64,000 bases of DNA from an uncultured Bacilli bacterium. GTDB lineage: Bacteria; Bacillota_I; Bacilli_A; RF39; UBA660. The translations under genes and the position numbers were made by a program. This document shows, piece by piece, positions 25,495 to 35,520 of the stretch. The notes under the pieces are model-generated. The model did no database searches. It was not told the origin of the DNA and was given only the letters and a program-made list of their open reading frames with translations. The stretch lies in NCBI GenBank assembly GCA_934119955.1, contig CAKOSZ010000001.1:124001-188000 (forward strand), in the 5' to 3' direction. The first letter of the stretch is position 1. Each line of letters begins with the position of its first letter.

Positions 25495-26745
25495 TTATAT
25501 TTCTTTAATCTCTATTTTAGCACCTATGTTTGTCAATTTTTCTACTATTTCCTCGTATCCTCTTAATAAATGATTAATTTCTGTAATAATTGTTTCCCCC
25601 TCAGCAATTAGTCCAGCTATCAAAAGAGAGGCTCCAGCTCTTAAATCAGTTGCTACTACTTCTTTGCCTATTAGTTTAGTAGGACCTAAAATAATTGCTG
25701 TTTTATTTTCTACATGAATATTTGCTCCCATTTTGTTTAAATAAGGAATATTCATAAATCTATTTTCGTATATTGTTTCTGTCACCATACTTTTTCCTTT
25801 GGCCTTAGTTAGAAGAGAGACAAATGGTTGTTGCAAGTCAGTTGGAAAACCTGGATAACCAGAAGTTTTAATATCTATGGCTTTTAATTTAGTACTATTT
25901 ATTATTAAATAATCATCATGAATTTCTAATTCTGCTCCCATTTGTTCTAAGGCATCAGTTAAACTTTTTATATGTTTAGGAACAATATTATCTATTTTTA
26001 AGTAAGATCCTAACAAGGCTCCTATAATTGTATAGGTACCAGTTTCTATTCGATCAGGAATTATATCATGATTACAACCAGTTAAACTAGTTACACCTTC
26101 AATTGTAATTTCACTTGTATCAATCCCTGTAATTTTAGCTCCCATTTTATTTAACATGTTAATTAAATCTCCTATTTCAGGTTCCTTGGCAGCATTTTTA
26201 ATAATAGTTTTTCCTTTGGCAAGAACTGCTACAATTATAGAATTTATAGTTGCTCCTACACTTGGCATATCAAGTTCTATTTTATTACCAATTAATTCAT
26301 CTGCATAAATTGTATAAATATCATTTTCTTCTTCAATAGTTGCACCTAATAATTTAAATGCTTTTAATGTTTGATCAATAGGACGACTTCCTATTTTACA
26401 TCCTCCTGGAAAATGCATTTTTACATATTTATATTTTGCAAGTAAAACTGCCATAAAATAATATGAGGCTCTTAGTTTACTAGATAATTCTTCTGGTATT
26501 TCTTTATTTTCCATTAATGTTGAATCAATTACAAGACTACCACTTGCTCTATTTAATTGAACATTTAAATAATTTAGAGTTTTTTCTAAGTAATCTATAT
26601 CTAAAATATTAGGAACATTGCATAAAGTTGTTTTAGAAGATGCTAGTAAGGCTGCTGGTATTAGAGCAACTGAACTATTTTTGGCACCACTAATTCTTAC
26701 AGTTCCACTTAGTTTTTGATTACCTTGTATTTTTAATATTTGCAT
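25495..26745 (-). CDS. murA: UDP-GlcNAc 1-carboxyvinyltransferase MurA
   Basis: The 416-residue EPSP-synthase fold opens with GNQKLSGTVRISGAKNSSVALIPAALL and includes the fosfomycin-reactive Cys in PGGCKIGSRPID, PDRIETGTYTIIGALL and TDLRAGASLLIAGLIAEGET. It catalyses the first committed step of peptidoglycan synthesis. Start at the ATG 26743-26745 (MQILKIQG), preferred over an upstream GTG; GGTGATAA serves as ribosome site. Confidence 0.95.
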   Translation of the reverse strand: MQILKIQGNQKLSGTVRISGAKNSSVALIPAALLASSKTTLCNVPNILDIDYLEKTLNYLNVQLNRASGSLVIDSTLMENKEIPEELSSKLRASYYFMAVLLAKYKYVKMHFPGGCKIGSRPIDQTLKAFKLLGATIEEENDIYTIYADELIGNKIELDMPSVGATINSIIVAVLAKGKTIIKNAAKEPEIGDLINMLNKMGAKITGIDTSEITIEGVTSLTGCNHDIIPDRIETGTYTIIGALLGSYLKIDNIVPKHIKSLTDALEQMGAELEIHDDYLIINSTKLKAIDIKTSGYPGFPTDLQQPFVSLLTKAKGKSMVTETIYENRFMNIPYLNKMGANIHVENKTAIILGPTKLIGKEVVATDLRAGASLLIAGLIAEGETIITEINHLLRGYEEIVEKLTNIGAKIEIKEI

Positions 26746-26772
26746 TTTTATCACCACTATATTTTATTTTTT

Positions 26773-27609
26773 TTAATTATTAATGTTAATTTTAGAAGCA
26801 ACTACTTCTTTTATACTTTTATATCCACTTCCAATTATTTTTCTAGGATCAATTACATCAGGGTTTTCTTTTAAATATTTTCTAACATCATTACTCCAAG
26901 CCTCTTGAATAGAAGAATTAATATTAATCTTGGTTATACCTGCTTCAACACATTTTTTTAAAATGTCATCTGATAAACCACTTCCTCCATGTAATACCAA
27001 AGGAATTGTTAATTCTTCATTTAATTTTTTAATTAATTGATAATCTATATTTAATTCTCCCTTATAAATACCATGAACGGTTCCAACACTTGCTGCGACA
27101 GAGTCAATACCAGTTTCACATACAAAGTTAATGCAATCTTCTAAATTTGTATTTGTTCCTAAGTTTAAATTATTCCCTTCAATACTTCCCATCAAACCAA
27201 TTTCAGCCTCTACTGATACATCTTGATTTTTAGCATATAAAACTACTTCTTTTGTCATTTCCATATTTTCTTGAAGTGGTTTTAATGATCCATCTATCAT
27301 AACCGAATTAAAACCAGCATCTATTGCTTTGATACAACTTTCTACACTTTTTCCGTGATCTAAATGTAAACAGACATCAGTTTTAATATTTAAATCACTA
27401 ATTAAACTATAACATAAGGCTGCAACTACATTATATCCACCCATATAATTAACGGCACTTTCGGAAACACCTAAAATAACCGGAACATTTAATCTATCAC
27501 ATTCTTCTAGAATACATTTAGCCCACTCTAAATTATTTATATTAAAATGAAATACGGCTTTTTTCTTTCTCTTTGCTTCTTTTAGCATTTTTTTGCTATT
27601 AACTAACAT
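26773..27609 (-). CDS. fba: Class II fructose-1,6-bisphosphate aldolase
   Basis: The 278-residue zinc aldolase has KKAVFHFNINNLEW, the LHLDHGKSVESC metal site, VEAEIG, SVGTVHGIYKGE, LVLHGGSGLSDD and NINSSIQEAW. It cleaves fructose-1,6-bisphosphate in glycolysis. Start at 27607-27609 (MLVNSKK) after GGGTGATAAA; an upstream ATG would add 23 hydrophobic residues not found in the family. Confidence 0.95.
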   Translation of the reverse strand: MLVNSKKMLKEAKRKKKAVFHFNINNLEWAKCILEECDRLNVPVILGVSESAVNYMGGYNVVAALCYSLISDLNIKTDVCLHLDHGKSVESCIKAIDAGFNSVMIDGSLKPLQENMEMTKEVVLYAKNQDVSVEAEIGLMGSIEGNNLNLGTNTNLEDCINFVCETGIDSVAASVGTVHGIYKGELNIDYQLIKKLNEELTIPLVLHGGSGLSDDILKKCVEAGITKININSSIQEAWSNDVRKYLKENPDVIDPRKIIGSGYKSIKEVVASKININN

Positions 27610-27660
27610 TTTATCACCCAAGAAAAGAATACTACAAATAAGATAAATTGTCAAAAAGTT

Positions 27661-27698
27661 TAAAAAATAATTATCCACAATGATTGTGGATAATTATT
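27661..27698 (-). terminator. Strong terminator after whiA
   Basis: A 15-bp perfect stem AATAATTATCCACAA / TTGTGGATAATTATT with a 3-base loop and T-run on the minus strand. It begins in the last whiA codons. Confidence 0.85.
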
Positions 27699-28620
27699 CT
27701 ACCCTAAGTTTATTAGCAATTTCTTTAATTTTTCTAAATCTATGATTTAAACCTGATTTAGTAATATTCTTTCCTGTTTCAAGATTAATAATTTCACTTA
27801 ATTCTTGCAGGGAAGTTTCAGGATATTTTAAACGATACTTCATAACTTCTTCTAATTTTTCAGGTACTGCATCCATTCCAATTTTTTCTATAATTAAATT
27901 AATATCTTCAACTTGTCTAGCAGAATAAAATAAAGTTTTTTCAATATTTGCCTGTTCACAATTATTAAGTCTATTAGTCATATTTTTATGATCTCTATAT
28001 ATCCTAATATCTTCATAATACATAACAGCCATATTAGCATTTATAAGTCTTAAAAAGTCCCCTATTTTTTCAGCCTCTTTAATATAGACCATATATCCTT
28101 TATCACGAGTTATAACTTTACTATTTAAATAAAATTGATTTAATAAACTTGATATAAACTCTGCTTCTTCCCTATAATCTATAAAAAATTCTAAATGATA
28201 CATTGATGTTTTAGGATCATTTATACTTCCAGTTATTAAAAATACTCCTTTTAAATAAGATCTTTTTTCATCATCACAATCTAGAATATAAGATTTTGGA
28301 ATACTTAAATAATTATTATTAGAGTCTATTACTGATAAATCTTCTAAAATACTTGTTTCTTTTTCTGGAATAGTTAATATATAAATACGATTTTTACTAA
28401 ATTTTGTTTTTTTATACTCAGTTTTAATATTTATATTGTATAATTCTTTAAATAAAGTATAAATATACTTACAAATTGTCGAATTTTCAGTTACAAGTTC
28501 TAGTTTTTTTAATTTCTTGTTATAAGAATTTCTAAGAATTGCTGATAACAATGCTCGTGATGCCACAAAGTTAACTGTTTCTTTACTAATTTCATTTTTA
28601 ACATTGGTCGTAAAAGACAT
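27694..28620 (-). CDS. whiA: WhiA, DNA-binding division/sporulation regulator
   Basis: The 308-residue protein has an N-terminal LAGLIDADG-like part (SFTTNVKNEISKE, RSYLKGVFLITGSINDPKTSMYHLEFF) and a C-terminal HTH (YPETSLQELSEI ... ITKSGLNHRFRKIKEIA). In Firmicutes it affects cell division and nucleoid organisation. It is usually with yvcJ and yvcK; here it is between trxB and fba instead. Confidence 0.93.
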   Translation of the reverse strand: MSFTTNVKNEISKETVNFVASRALLSAILRNSYNKKLKKLELVTENSTICKYIYTLFKELYNINIKTEYKKTKFSKNRIYILTIPEKETSILEDLSVIDSNNNYLSIPKSYILDCDDEKRSYLKGVFLITGSINDPKTSMYHLEFFIDYREEAEFISSLLNQFYLNSKVITRDKGYMVYIKEAEKIGDFLRLINANMAVMYYEDIRIYRDHKNMTNRLNNCEQANIEKTLFYSARQVEDINLIIEKIGMDAVPEKLEEVMKYRLKYPETSLQELSEIINLETGKNITKSGLNHRFRKIKEIANKLRVE

Positions 28621-28627
28621 AATTCAC

Positions 28628-29548
28628 CTACTTACTACTATTTATTTTTTTAATTATATTAGTTGCTGCAATCATTCCTTCACTTGCTGCATTTATTAAT
28701 TGATATAAATCTTTTTTTATTACATCTCCAACTGCATATATTGTATCAATATTAGTTTCCATATTAGAATTTACTTTAATGTAATTTTTATCAAGTTCTA
28801 ACTTTAAAGAACCAAATATATTAGGTGTACTTCCAATATATACGAATAGTCCATCTATTTCAAGTTCATGATTATTATTATCTTGTATGTAAATTATACT
28901 ACTTAATTTATTATTTTTAGATTTTAATTCTTTAATAAAACTATGATATAAAATTTCTATATTATCTTTTTTTTCTATTTCTTTTACTATGTCTTCTTTA
29001 CATTTAAAATAATCATATTTATTAATAATTGTTATATGGCTACAAATATTAGATAGATAAAGTGCTTCCTTTAAAGCAGATTCTCCTGCTCCTATAATGG
29101 CTACTTTTTTATTTTTATAAAAAACTGAATCACATAAAGCACAATAACTAATACCACGTCCTATTAATTCATTTTCATGTTCTAAGTTAAGTTTTCTTGG
29201 TTCTTTACCAGTTGCAAGAATTATATATTTACAAGTAAGTTCTTTATCTTTTAAGATAACTTTATTACTATTTTTTAAATGTTTTATGTTAATAACTGTA
29301 TCAAGTAAAATTTCTATATCCATACTTTTTGCTTGATTATATAAATTAGTTGCTAAATCAGGACCTGTTATACCTAAACTACCGGGATAGTTTTTAATAT
29401 TACTTATTTTATTTAATATTCCTCCCATGGCTGATTTTTCAATTAATAGTATATTTTTATTTGCTTGTTTTAAATAAATGGCTGCGGTTATGCCGGCAAT
29501 TCCTCCACCTATTATAATACAATCATATTTTTTATTTTTTTCTTTCAT
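28628..29548 (-). CDS. trxB: Thioredoxin reductase
   Basis: The 306-residue FAD/NADPH enzyme has IIIGGGIAGITAAIYL (FAD), the redox-active CALCD motif, VAIIGAGESALKEALYL (NADPH) and TIYAVGDV. The CALC form instead of CATC is a small variation. It reduces thioredoxin, probably including the small thioredoxin at 9.4 kb. It overlaps the end of lgt by 17 bases. Confidence 0.93.
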   Translation of the reverse strand: MKEKNKKYDCIIIGGGIAGITAAIYLKQANKNILLIEKSAMGGILNKISNIKNYPGSLGITGPDLATNLYNQAKSMDIEILLDTVINIKHLKNSNKVILKDKELTCKYIILATGKEPRKLNLEHENELIGRGISYCALCDSVFYKNKKVAIIGAGESALKEALYLSNICSHITIINKYDYFKCKEDIVKEIEKKDNIEILYHSFIKELKSKNNKLSSIIYIQDNNNHELEIDGLFVYIGSTPNIFGSLKLELDKNYIKVNSNMETNIDTIYAVGDVIKKDLYQLINAASEGMIAATNIIKKINSSK

Positions 29549-30329
29549 TATAATATTCTCCTTTCTTTAAAGATACAATAAAGATGATAATTCCTATGAT
29601 AATTAAAATAATTGATGTTACCTGAGCCATTTTTAAACTACCTAACATTAAACTATCTGTTCTTAAAGATTCAATGAAAAATCTAACAATAGAATACCAA
29701 ATAAGATAAATAGATAATAGCATTCCTGTTTTTAAATTAGATTTTTTTCTTACAATTAGTAAAATAATTAGACCTAATAAGTTAAAAACTGATTCATATA
29801 AAAATGTTGGATGATAATAAACTCCATCTATATACATTCCATTTATTATAAATTCTGGAATATTAATTTTTTCTAAAAAAAGTCTAGTAGTTGCTGGTCC
29901 ATGAGCCTCACTATTAAAGAAATTACCCCATCTACCAATTATTTGCCCAAGAATTACACCAAATGTACAAATATCTATATATTTAATTATTTCATTTAGT
30001 TTCTTTTTATGCTTTTTACTATATGCAAAAATTGTTATAACACCACCTATAATTCCTCCATGAATAGCAAGTCCTCCATTCCAAATAGCAATTATTTCCA
30101 TAGGATTTGCTAAGTAATAATCTAAATTAAATAAAACATAATAAAATCTTGCTCCTAAAAAGCCAAAAATAATTACATAAAATAACATATTAAAAAAATA
30201 TTCTTTATCAAGTTTTAGTCTTTTAAGTTCTAAATAAGTTATGCTTCCTCCTAAAACTACACCTAAAAGCATTGTAATAGAATACCAATATATTTTAATA
30301 AAACCTAAATCTAATGCTACCCGATTCAT
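29532..30329 (-). CDS. lgt: Prolipoprotein diacylglyceryl transferase
   Basis: The 265-residue polytopic enzyme has the Lgt signature (IIGRWGNFFNSEAHGPAT), GARFYYVLFN and NGGLAIHGGIIGG. It attaches diacylglycerol to the lipobox Cys of prolipoproteins, such as the GerS-like and LysM lipoproteins here. It lies upstream of trxB and overlaps it. Confidence 0.95.
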   Translation of the reverse strand: MNRVALDLGFIKIYWYSITMLLGVVLGGSITYLELKRLKLDKEYFFNMLFYVIIFGFLGARFYYVLFNLDYYLANPMEIIAIWNGGLAIHGGIIGGVITIFAYSKKHKKKLNEIIKYIDICTFGVILGQIIGRWGNFFNSEAHGPATTRLFLEKINIPEFIINGMYIDGVYYHPTFLYESVFNLLGLIILLIVRKKSNLKTGMLLSIYLIWYSIVRFFIESLRTDSLMLGSLKMAQVTSIILIIIGIIIFIVSLKKGEYYNERKK

Positions 30330-30373
30330 ATAATCACCAATATAAGTATATAAGTTTTTTAAATTAATTACAA

Positions 30374-30400
30374 TAAAAAAAGTAGTTGTTTAACTACTAT
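30374..30400 (-). terminator. Terminator after the 117-residue hypothetical gene
   Basis: AGTAGTT / AACTACT with a 4-base loop, then seven T on the minus strand. Confidence 0.75.
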
Positions 30401-30754
30401 TTACATTGTTTTAGTATTATTACAAGTATTTTCATACTCTTGAATACTATCATTTGTATAATCATATAATCTTTTTCTAATAACGTATGCTAGTTTAGGA
30501 TTTGTTTCCATAAAGATACCATTTTTAGCAAATGATATTAAATTAGCAATTTCAAGTTCACGTTGTATAGTACTATCTACTACTAAATTATCATTTAAAG
30601 AACCTAAATTTTCTAAATAACTTTTCATTATTTTTATAATATCTGCTCCCTTGTCAAAAAACTCGCCAAAGATTAAAGAAGCACTTGATGATATTTTAAT
30701 TAAATTTCTAATTCTTAATTCTCTAACTATCATCTTTTCATCTAAATTATTCAT
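30401..30754 (-). CDS. Hypothetical small helical protein
   Basis: The 117-residue soluble protein starts MNNLDEKMIVRELRIRNL and looks all-helical (EIANLISFAKNGIF, RKRLYDYTNDSIQEYENTC). A GGGGG lies before the ATG at 30752-30754; the longer ATG start lacks this. Family not recognised. It stands alone between lgt and uvrA with its own terminator. Confidence 0.65.
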   Translation of the reverse strand: MNNLDEKMIVRELRIRNLIKISSSASLIFGEFFDKGADIIKIMKSYLENLGSLNDNLVVDSTIQRELEIANLISFAKNGIFMETNPKLAYVIRKRLYDYTNDSIQEYENTCNNTKTM

Positions 30755-30817
30755 AAATACCCCCAAAAAAATAATTTTCATGGTTTATTATAACAAATCA
30801 AGTATTTTAGTCAAGTA

Positions 30818-31020
30818 TTATTTCAAATAATTTGTATATACATATGCTTTTTTTGGATTATCCTTATCTACCATAACAGGAATAAAACTACCTAAATTTT
30901 TAATTTTAAAATGAATTTCACTACTGGTAATTACATATATTTTATTTTTAAAAACATAACTTACTTCAATTAAGTAGTAAGGATTTGGAATATGAAAAAA
31001 ATAACTAAAATAATTAAATT
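30818..31020 (-). pseudogene. 5'-truncated fragment resembling a DUF3592-type C-terminus
   Basis: Directly after the uvrA stop, in the same frame, 67 sense codons run to a TAA at 30818-30820 with no start codon until near the end. The reading HIPNPYYLIEVSYVFKNK, followed by a VDKDNPKKAYVYTNYLK ending, looks like the C-terminal half of a small DUF3592-like protein (supply of PxxPK-type loop and final strand). The N-terminal half is missing. Being in frame with uvrA is probably chance. Confidence 0.45.
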
Positions 31021-33834
31021 CTAGTTATTTAATATTTTATTTAAAAATTCTCCGGTGTAACTTTCTTTAATTTTTGCAATTTGTTCTGGGGTTCCTGTTG
31101 CAACAATGGTTCCACCATTAGTACCACCATCTGGTCCAAGATCAATTATATAATCGGCTGATTTAATTACATCAAGGTTATGTTCAATTACTAAAACTGT
31201 ATCTCCGTTATCAACGATTCTATTTAAGATACCAAGAAGTCTTTTAATATCGGCTGAATGTAAACCGGTTGTTGGTTCATCTAGAATAAATAAGGTTTTA
31301 CCAGTTGCCCTCTTTTGTAATTCTTTGGATAATTTAACACGACCTGCTTCCCCGCCTGATAAGGTTGTTGCACTTTGACCAAGTTTAACATAGCCAAGTC
31401 CTACATCTTCTAAAACTTGTAATTTACTTTTAATTTTAGGAACATTGTCAAAAAATGATAAAGCCTCAGTTACTCGCATATTTAATACATCTGCTATATT
31501 TTTATTCTTATATTTTATAGTTAAAGTTTCACTATTGTATCTACTACCATGGCATACTTCACATGGAATATACACATCAGGCAAGAAATGCATTGAGATT
31601 TTTTTAACACCATCTCCCATACATGCTTCACATCTTCCACCTTTAACATTAAAGGAAAATCTATTTTTACCATAACCTAACATTTTAGCCTCTTTGGTAG
31701 TTGTAAATAAATCTCTTATATCATCAAATACCCCAGTATAGGTTGCAGGATTTGATCTTGGAGTTCTTCCAATTGGATTTTGGGTGATAATTACTACTTT
31801 ATCTAAATTATCAATACCAACTATTTTTTTACATTTACCAGGTTTAACCTTAGATTTATAAATATAATTCATGCATGATTTAGCAAGTATTTCCATAACT
31901 AAACTACTTTTTCCTGATCCAGATACCCCAGTTACACAGTTAAATACACCAAGAGGTATTTTGACATTTATATCTTTTAAGTTATTTTCACTGGCTTCTT
32001 TTATTTCAATAGTTTTACCATTTCCTTTTCTTCTTATTTTTGGCACTTCAATACATTCTTTACCACTTAAATAGCGTCCTGTGATACTATTTTCATTTTG
32101 CATTACTTCATTAGGTGTTCCAGCAGCAACAACATAACCGCCTTCTTCCCCAGCCCCAGGACCAATATCAACTAAATAATCACTAGCTAGCATTGTATCT
32201 GTATCATGTTCAACAACTATTAAAGTATTGCCTAAATCTCGCATATCAAGAAGAGATTTAATTAATTTTTCATTATCTTTTTGATGAAGACCAATACTTG
32301 GTTCATCAAGAACATATAATACTCCGGTTAGGCGAGAACCTATTTGAGTTGCAAGTCTAATTCTCTGAGCCTCTCCACCTGATAATGTTCCGGCTGATCT
32401 TGCAAGAGTTAAATATTCAAGACCAACATTTTTTAAAAAAGTTAATCGATTCTTAATTTCTTTAACTATCAATTCACTTATCTTGGCCTCAGCCTCTGTT
32501 AGTTTTAAATTATCAAACCAAACTAAACATTCTTTAATTGACATACAAGTCACTTCATAGATATTTTTTTCATTAATTAAAATATTTAAAACACTTTCAC
32601 TTAGTCTTGCTTCATGACATACTTCACATGGAAGTTCTATCATATATTGTTCTAACCAATCTCTAATCCATTCACTTGATGTTTCCATGTATCTTCTTTC
32701 TAAGTTATTAATAACACCTTCATAGTAATCATGATTTCTTGTAACATTTCCTGAACGGCTAGTAATATTAAATGATAACATATCTGGTGAACCATATAAG
32801 ACAATATCCCTTTCAATTTTCTTTAATTTTTTAAATGGTTTATCCATATCTATTTTATAAAAATCACAAACTGCTTTTAGTTTTTTATATTCAATTGAGT
32901 CTTGATCATCATTTAAAGTTTTAATACAACCTTGATTTAAACTCAAAGAATCATCTGGTATTACTAAATCAACATCTATTTTTAATTTAACTCCAAGTCC
33001 TTTACATTCAGGACAAGCCCCATAAGGAGCATTAAAAGAAAACATTCTTGGTTCTGGTTTAGCAATTGAATAATTACATTTAGGACAAGCATAAGTAGTT
33101 GAAAATAATATTTCTTCACCACCTACTATATCAATTAAAACTTTTCCATTTGACAAATTACAAGCAGTTTCTACACTTTCATATAAACGACTTCTAATTC
33201 CACTTTTAATAACTATTCTATCAACTACAACATCAATTTTACTTTTAGTATTTTTTTCAAGATTAATATCATCTGATAAATCTAACATTTCTCCGTTAAC
33301 TCTAACTCTTATATAACCTGATTTTCTAAGATCATCTAATAAGTCTTTATGAGTACCTTTTTCCATATCAACAACAGGAGATAAAATCATTAGTTTTGTC
33401 CCCTCACCAAAACTTTCAATCTTGTTTACTATTTCTTCTATACTTTGACTAGTAATTGGAATATGATGATTTGGACAATAAGGAGTACCAATTCTTGCAA
33501 ATAATAATCTTAAATAATCATATATCTCAGTTACTGTTCCCACTGTTGATCGAGGATTTTTACTAGTTGTTTTTTGATCAATTGAAATACTTGGAGATAA
33601 TCCTTCTATACTATCAACATCTGGTTTTTCTGATCCTCCTAAAAATTGTCTAGCATATGCTGATAAAGATTCAACATATCTTCTTTCCCCTTCTGCATAA
33701 ATTGTATCAAAAGCAAGTGATGATTTACCTGATCCAGATAACCCTGTCATAACTATTAATTTATTTTTAGGTAATTCTAAATCTATATTTTTTAAATTAT
33801 TTTCTCTTGCACCTTTTATTATAATTTTATCCAT
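31021..33834 (-). CDS. uvrA: Excinuclease ABC subunit A
   Basis: This 937-residue protein has two ABC ATPase modules: Walker A GLSGSGKSSLAFD and GVSGSGKSSLVME; signatures TLSGGEAQRIRLA and TLSGGEAGRVKLS; zinc modules CPKCNYS/CPECKGLG and CEACMGDGV/CEVCHGSRY. It is the damage sensor of nucleotide excision repair. uvrB is not next to it in this window. The start at 33832-33834 (MDKIIIKGARENNLK) follows GAGGTGTTG. Confidence 0.97.
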   Translation of the reverse strand: MDKIIIKGARENNLKNIDLELPKNKLIVMTGLSGSGKSSLAFDTIYAEGERRYVESLSAYARQFLGGSEKPDVDSIEGLSPSISIDQKTTSKNPRSTVGTVTEIYDYLRLLFARIGTPYCPNHHIPITSQSIEEIVNKIESFGEGTKLMILSPVVDMEKGTHKDLLDDLRKSGYIRVRVNGEMLDLSDDINLEKNTKSKIDVVVDRIVIKSGIRSRLYESVETACNLSNGKVLIDIVGGEEILFSTTYACPKCNYSIAKPEPRMFSFNAPYGACPECKGLGVKLKIDVDLVIPDDSLSLNQGCIKTLNDDQDSIEYKKLKAVCDFYKIDMDKPFKKLKKIERDIVLYGSPDMLSFNITSRSGNVTRNHDYYEGVINNLERRYMETSSEWIRDWLEQYMIELPCEVCHEARLSESVLNILINEKNIYEVTCMSIKECLVWFDNLKLTEAEAKISELIVKEIKNRLTFLKNVGLEYLTLARSAGTLSGGEAQRIRLATQIGSRLTGVLYVLDEPSIGLHQKDNEKLIKSLLDMRDLGNTLIVVEHDTDTMLASDYLVDIGPGAGEEGGYVVAAGTPNEVMQNENSITGRYLSGKECIEVPKIRRKGNGKTIEIKEASENNLKDINVKIPLGVFNCVTGVSGSGKSSLVMEILAKSCMNYIYKSKVKPGKCKKIVGIDNLDKVVIITQNPIGRTPRSNPATYTGVFDDIRDLFTTTKEAKMLGYGKNRFSFNVKGGRCEACMGDGVKKISMHFLPDVYIPCEVCHGSRYNSETLTIKYKNKNIADVLNMRVTEALSFFDNVPKIKSKLQVLEDVGLGYVKLGQSATTLSGGEAGRVKLSKELQKRATGKTLFILDEPTTGLHSADIKRLLGILNRIVDNGDTVLVIEHNLDVIKSADYIIDLGPDGGTNGGTIVATGTPEQIAKIKESYTGEFLNKILNN

Positions 33835-33993
33835 ACAACACCTCAAAATCTAGTATATTATAGCACATATTTAAAAAAAATTATAGAGGTAAAAATTGTA
33901 AATTTTCAAAAATAAAAAAATATTAATAAACTAAACTTTTAGTTTACATTTCTTTTTTTTAAGTTATAATATTAACTGAAAGGAAAATACAAT

Positions 33994-35037
33994 ATGAATG
34001 GAATAGGTAATAATTTAAAAAGAATTAGATTGTTAAAAAATTTATCTCTTAAAGAAGCAGGCGATTTATTAAATATGTCTGCTACTGCTGTTTCTAAATA
34101 TGAAAAAGGTGAAATCATACCAGATTCTAAAAAATTAATTTTGTTTGCTAATACTTATAAAGTTAAATCAATTGATTTACTAAAAGTATATAATAATTAT
34201 CAAATGAAATTTACTTCTTTTAGAAAGAAAAAAAGATTAAAAGGACAAAATCTCGAACTTTTAAAAGAATTAATTCAAAATGAAGTTAGTAAATATTTAG
34301 AAGTACTTGATTTAAATAATATTAATAGTACTAGTAAAATAATTAAAACATACTCATGTAACAATTTAAAAGATGTTGAAAATTCTGCTATTAAATTTAG
34401 AAATTTTATTGAAATTTCTAATAAGCAACCTTTAACTGATTTAATTAATATTTTAGAAAATTTAGGAATTATTATAATTCAAATTAAAAATGTCTATAAT
34501 AAATTTAATGATTTTGATGGATTAAGTGAAATTGTAAATAATATACCTATTATTGTATTATTAGATGATATAAAAGATGGAGCAAGACAAAGATTTACTA
34601 TTCTTCATGAATTAGGTCATTTAGTATTAGATATAACTAACAAACAGTTAGATGAAGAAAATGCTTGTAATAGATTTGCTAGTGCACTACTTATGCCAAG
34701 AGAGGCTGTTATAAATGAATTTGGTAGTTCAAGAAATTACATTAATTTCTATGAATTAACTGCTTTTAAAAATGAATACAAAGTTAGTTATCAAGCAATT
34801 ATATACAGGTTAAAAGATTTAAATATTATAAGTGAATATTTATATAAAAAATTATCTATTCTTATAAGTCAAAGAATTGGAAAAACTGATCCTAATCCTA
34901 TTAAACCAGAAAAATCTTATCAATTTATAAAATTAGTTTACAAATTAGAAGCAAATCAAGTTATTTCTATAAGTAAAGCATGTGATTTATTGGAGGTTAC
35001 ACTAGATGAATATAACAACAAAAATTATTATAACTGA
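33994..35037 (+). CDS. Xre-ImmA/IrrE antitoxin-type regulator (HTH plus HExxH peptidase)
   Basis: Residues 1-65 are an Xre HTH (LKRIRLLKNLSLKEAGDLL, SATAVSKYEKGE). Residues ~150-250 are an ImmA/IrrE zinc peptidase domain with FTILHELGHLVLD (HExxH) and the following ENACNRFASALLMPREAV. The C-terminus is a helical extension. Such COG2856 proteins commonly form a toxin-antitoxin pair with a PIN toxin, which follows here with a 32-base overlap and an internal GGAGG for its start. It is on the plus strand amid minus-strand housekeeping genes. Probably mobile origin. Confidence 0.88.
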   Translation: MNGIGNNLKRIRLLKNLSLKEAGDLLNMSATAVSKYEKGEIIPDSKKLILFANTYKVKSIDLLKVYNNYQMKFTSFRKKKRLKGQNLELLKELIQNEVSKYLEVLDLNNINSTSKIIKTYSCNNLKDVENSAIKFRNFIEISNKQPLTDLINILENLGIIIIQIKNVYNKFNDFDGLSEIVNNIPIIVLLDDIKDGARQRFTILHELGHLVLDITNKQLDEENACNRFASALLMPREAVINEFGSSRNYINFYELTAFKNEYKVSYQAIIYRLKDLNIISEYLYKKLSILISQRIGKTDPNPIKPEKSYQFIKLVYKLEANQVISISKACDLLEVTLDEYNNKNYYN

Positions 35038-35520
35038 TACCAATATAATAACTGATTTAGATAATGCTAACCTTTTAGAAGATTTTATAAAATTAGATAA
35101 TGTCTATATAAGTGATATGGTTAAAAATGATGAAATAAATTTTAAAACTGGGGAAATTAAATTAATTAATAAATTAAAAATCATGGAAGCAACACCAATA
35201 CAATTATTAGAAATTAGTTTAATATCTTCAGCTGAAAAGCAATTATCAACATGTGATATTTTAAATTATATAATAGCAAGAGATAATAACTGTATTTTAG
35301 CAACAGGTGATAATAACTTAAAACATTTGCTGAAAAAAATGGAGTTGAAGTTATTAGAACCTTAAAAGTTATTAGTTTGATGGCTAAACATAATTATATT
35401 TCAATTGATAAAGCCATAAAAGGATGTAAATTATTAAAAGAAAATGTTAAAACAAGAATACCTCTTAAAGATATAGATAAGATAATAAAAGAATTAGAAG
35501 AAATTTTAATTACTTCCTAA
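35006..35520 (+). pseudogene. PIN-domain toxin gene broken by a -1 frameshift
   Basis: The first frame (35006-35365) gives IIITDTNIITDLDNANLLEDF, DILNYIIARDNNCILATGDNNLKH and then runs out of homology. From about 35326 the neighbouring frame continues the protein (FAEKNGVEVIRTLKVISLM ... LKDIDKIIKELEEIL) to a TAA at 35518-35520. One base appears lost near 35320-35326 (AAACATTTGC). The acidic PIN residues DTN and the later ATGDNNL are upstream of the shift. The rebuilt protein would be about 171 residues. A programmed frameshift is less likely: no good slippery heptamer. Confidence 0.78.
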
